Shown here in pieces: positions 8,351 to 10,777 of a DNA stretch of 10,777 nucleotides; the stretch's first letter is position 1, and each line of letters opens with the position of its first letter. This stretch comes from Euperipatoides rowelli (taxonomy: Eukaryota; Onychophora; Udeonychophora; Euonychophora; Peripatopsidae): the NCBI GenBank assembly GCA_003024985.2, contig PXIH01S0066140.1; one strand, 5' to 3'. Position numbers and translations under genes: made by a program. A model generated the notes under the pieces. It was given only the letters and a program-made list of their open reading frames with translations, had not been told where the DNA came from and did no database searches.

Positions 8351-8398
8351 AAACTCTGGCATTATTAGATAACAAAGATCACCGGAGGAGTCGGACTA
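8351..8398 (+). CDS. Internal exon B, micro-exon encoding a basic linker (48 bp, phase 1-1)
   Basis: The acceptor ATTTGTTTTCAG|AAA ends the 87-bp intron 8264-8350, and the donor CTA|GTAAGT ends the exon. Only one of its three frames lacks a stop, and it is exactly the frame required by exon A. The peptide is ETLALLDNKDHRRSRT, which begins helical and ends in a basic cluster (HRRSRT, continued by Arg across the next junction) that could serve as a nuclear localisation or nucleic-acid contact element. That role is inference. The length is a multiple of three, so skipping it would keep the frame. Confidence 0.7.
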
Positions 8399-8600
8399 GT
8401 AAGTAACCTAATTTATTATGCATTCATTTTAATTCATATTTTAAGCTTTTTGTAGCTTTTATATTATGTGATAGAAATTTAAATTGAATTGTTTAGAATT
8501 TCCAGCCTAAAAAAGAAATAAAAAGCCAATAAACTTTTTAATGCATTCGGATAGTAAATAATTGAAAAAAAACAATAGTATTCCTAATAAATCTAAATCT

Positions 8601-8705
8601 GTCATGAGAGTGACAATGCTCTATGTTTGCAACCTTCAATTCATGACTTCTCGTAGTAGGCTCGGTGAAATCACCATAGAGTAGCACCCCATGTGAACTG
8701 CAAAC
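8601..8705. repeat. Cluster of interleaved complementary words
   Basis: GTCATGA (8601) pairs with TCATGAC (8641), CTCTATG (8619) with CATAGAG (8675), and GTTTGCA (8625) with TGCAAAC (8699). GGTGA-AA-TCACC lies at 8664-8675. The first pairing interleaves with the second and third. Could be a degraded small element or a structured RNA segment. Confidence 0.4.
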
Positions 8706-9569
8706 AGCCTATTTTACATGTCCTTATCTCTTTGATTTAAAAAAAAATAGATAATTTTTATTAATACAGTACATTAATGTAGGATGAATATCCCTGTCTG
8801 GAGGTCTCCCTGGAATGTCAATTTAAACATTTGTATCACTCAGTAGTTTCTAATTCCTTTTAAAGAAAATGTTAACAAAAAAAATTCCCAGAAAGAAAAA
8901 GGGGAGTTTTAATCCCAGAATTACCCACTTCCTATCTTTGCCATAAATACTATAAAATATACTGTAGATTTAAAAAGTAAAATAAAATTCTAATAATGTT
9001 GAGGGTGTTTTTCTAGCCAAGCTAAAATACTTGTCAATTTTGATATTTATCCATTAGTTCTCAGTTGACCAGATTTATAAAGTAATTTGATTCAGAAATG
9101 TATAACGGAAAATCCTTCAACAAACTGAGTTCGGAGAAAATATTTCCCCCATACTTTCCCCCATTACAAATTAGCTGAAAGAATAATAATTGTTGCAGTT
9201 TTCATATACTGTAATTTATTTTGTTTATGCACTGATGTGTTACTGTTCTACTCTATGAAAGTTAGTGATGAAATGTTTTCTGTATAAAGGAAAAAAATAG
9301 GCCAATCTTACAAAGCTAAGCCTTGTGTTTGCATATGTGCTGTTCTTTACTGTAAAATTCCAGTTAAAATGCTAAAATGTTTCTAAGTAAGAATTCTGCC
9401 ATCTATTATTCACTATCCAATTCATATACAGTATATCTTCCTTTGAAAAGTGTTATAGCACAAATATGCACACAACATGGAAAGGGTTAACTTTGAAAAA
9501 ATGTTAGGATAATACTAATAGAAATATTTAAAAGTGGGTGATATTTGTGTCTTTATTTTGAAGGTGATA

Positions 9570-9600
9570 GTAGTCTTGAAGATAATTTCTTCAAGACTAC
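9570..9600. repeat. Perfect 13-bp hairpin in the intron before exon C
   Basis: GTAGTCTTGAAGA (9570-9582) and TCTTCAAGACTAC (9588-9600) are exact reverse complements with loop TAATT. It lies 78 bases upstream of the exon C acceptor. Confidence 0.75.
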
Positions 9601-9678
9601 AATATATTCAGTTTAGAATTATAGTTTTTGTGAAGTATTAGAGCGATTCACTTAATTAATTTTATTTTTAATTTTTAG

Positions 9679-10545
9679 GACCTAATTCTTCTAATCATGA
9701 CTCTTTAAAGCCTCTCAAAAGAAATTGCTCTAGTATTCCTTCTCCCCAAAATGATAAGGAAGATCAGCTCAAAGCTATCCCAAGAACAAATAATCTCTCT
9801 TCTCATGTACTGAATGGTTCATCTAAGAAATTAATCATACAGTTCCAAGTAGATAATAAATCCCATACAAATCCTGTTAATTCTACTTTTAAATCTAATC
9901 CACCTTCCAACAGTGACTCATTACTACTAGCTCCATCCAGTGAATTAATTTCATCTCCACTTGCAAAAATTCTTAATACTCAGAAAAAATATCCTGGCAA
10001 ATCACTCAACCCTAATACAATTGCTGCTAATACCAAACCTGTGGATACTACTAATACAAAACCTGTTGGTATGGAACCATCAATTATTTTCAAATCTCAT
10101 GTTGATCATTCAAATAGATTAAATTATCATTCATCATCTCAAGGAAATACTGGTACAAATGTAAATATTGATAATTTGCAATACGTTAATTTAACTCCAT
10201 TACCAAGCCAAGAAATCAAAATAAACCAAGATTCCAGGAATGAGGAACATTTGAGAAGAAATTCTTTAACTCCTGAGTCTACTATTGATACTGTTAAGAA
10301 TCGTGATCCACGTAGAAACAAAAATTACATGAGGACTTCTAACTCCATTAAGCCAATAGCTGATAGTGATATAGAGCTTCAAAGTGTATTGTGTTCGCCA
10401 GAAAATAAAAAATTATCTATTGAACCTATTATTGACAGTGCACAAGACATGAAGAATTATTTAAACTTGTCTCTACCTATAGAATCCAAAACAGATGTCA
10501 AAGTTAAGGCCACAAAAATTGATGAAAACCCATCACGGATTTCAG
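9679..10545 (+). CDS. Large internal exon C, Ser/Asn-rich disordered region (867 bp, phase 1-1)
   Basis: The acceptor is TTTAATTTTTAG|GAC and the donor TTTCAG|GTTTGT. The frame set by exon B stays open for 288 codons. An in-frame TAA just upstream (9669-9671) and a TGA just downstream (10551-10553) fit the splice boundaries. The product is rich in Ser, Asn, Thr, Pro and Lys, with no transmembrane segment, no Cys/His cluster and no recognisable fold, so it is predicted to be disordered. Visible details are a duplicated NTKPV-containing octapeptide (10029-10076), proline-directed phosphorylation-like sites such as SLTPES and CSPEN, and a basic NRDPRRNK patch (about 10300-10323). Composition and the basic patches would suit a nuclear regulatory or scaffold protein, but this is inference. 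If a gene caller starts at GTG 10041 it truncates the exon. The real coding region extends 120 codons further left. Confidence 0.75.
10029..10076 (+). repeat. In-frame 24-bp coding tandem repeat
   Basis: AATACCAAACCTGTGGATAC and the following ACT are followed directly by AATACAAAACCTGTTGGTAT, giving two adjacent octapeptides, NTKPVDTT and NTKPVGME. Confidence 0.7.
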
Positions 10546-10777
10546 GTTTGTGATTTATAAATTTCTTTATTAATTTTAAATGCTGATTCCAATTAAATGT
10601 GATCATTTTCTGAAGATATCGTCGTACTAACTTGAATACTACACCCTTAAGTACAATGCCAAACATCCGACTAACGTGAATGAATTCACGTTTAAGCATT
10701 TCCTTATCCATTGTCAAAGTAATAAAGATGATTTATGGCTTAAATGATATTTCATATAATTTTTAAATAATATGTTA
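10546..10777 (+). other. Start of the intron after exon C
   Basis: Begins GTTTGT. A/T-rich with a small hairpin, AACGTGAA-TGAA-TTCACGTT (10673-10692). No further exon seen before the window ends. Confidence 0.5.

Larger units (their letters stand above)
8399..9678 (+). other. Intron (1280 bp) between exons B and C
   Basis: Begins GTAAGT and ends TTTTTAG. It contains a cluster of complementary words (8601-8705) and a perfect hairpin (9570-9600), described separately. No additional exon in a compatible phase-1 frame was found inside. Confidence 0.6.

Noticed and set aside
10139-10321. 60-codon minus-strand frame inside exon C
   Set aside because: Antisense shadow of a longer, spliced plus-strand coding exon.
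10457-10717. 86-codon minus-strand frame crossing the exon C donor
   Set aside because: Its left third is antisense to exon C and the rest is antisense to intron. No domain is recognisable, although the 10600-10717 part is protein-like enough that a repeat search would be reasonable.
1-10777. CRISPR array, tRNA, rRNA or bacterial-type system
   Set aside because: No regularly spaced short repeats, no cloverleaf with A and B boxes, no rRNA-like conserved blocks, and no bacterial gene organisation were seen.

Overview
This window looks like AT-rich nuclear DNA from an animal. The genes are split by introns with GT..AG junctions and T-rich acceptor tracts. Intergenic DNA is low-complexity A/T, and decayed transposable elements cover much of the rest. 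There is no sign of bacterial operon structure, Shine-Dalgarno sites, tRNA or rRNA. An arthropod, possibly a crustacean, is my best guess from the repeat texture: many TACTGTA/TACAGTA words and TAGGC/GCCTA words, and short spaced introns. This is inference from texture and not a proven placement.

Layout. Positions 1-120 are AT-rich filler. Positions 121-690 are a block of more mixed composition with no assignable gene, perhaps an old interspersed repeat. Positions 946-1448 hold a frameshifted coding remnant with a coiled-coil-like stretch, resembling a degraded retroelement ORF1/gag or a dead gene. Positions 1811-3471 are a well-delimited DNA transposon-like element. It has 39-bp terminal inverted repeats (32/39 identical) starting GGG, TAA flanks on both sides, and mirrored CTCTGCC and TCAYGTGA sub-terminal motifs. 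A second large fold-back (2453-2856) sits inside it. Positions 3709-3957 are an imperfect tandem duplication. Positions 3958-5528 are mostly gene-free with two strong hairpins. Positions 5529-6050 hold, on the minus strand, a broken gag-like/LINE ORF1-like pseudogene with a canonical CX2CX4HX4C zinc knuckle. It abuts a GC-rich palindromic sequence that resembles the end of a hAT element. Positions 6150-8173 are AT-rich and gene-free.

The one apparently intact gene is on the plus strand at the right side. Three exons (8174-8263, 8351-8398, 9679-10545) join in a single open frame, and every exon boundary is phase 1. They encode an internal part of a protein: a short ordered-looking segment, a basic linker, then a long Ser/Asn/Pro-rich, probably disordered region. 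The gene has neither its start nor its end in the window. I do not recognise the family.

Nothing here is a convincing new multi-gene system. The best leads are the nested inverted-repeat transposon (1811-3471), the unknown phase-1 exon chain, and the strong over-representation of TACTGTA/TACAGTA between 2.3 and 9.4 kb.
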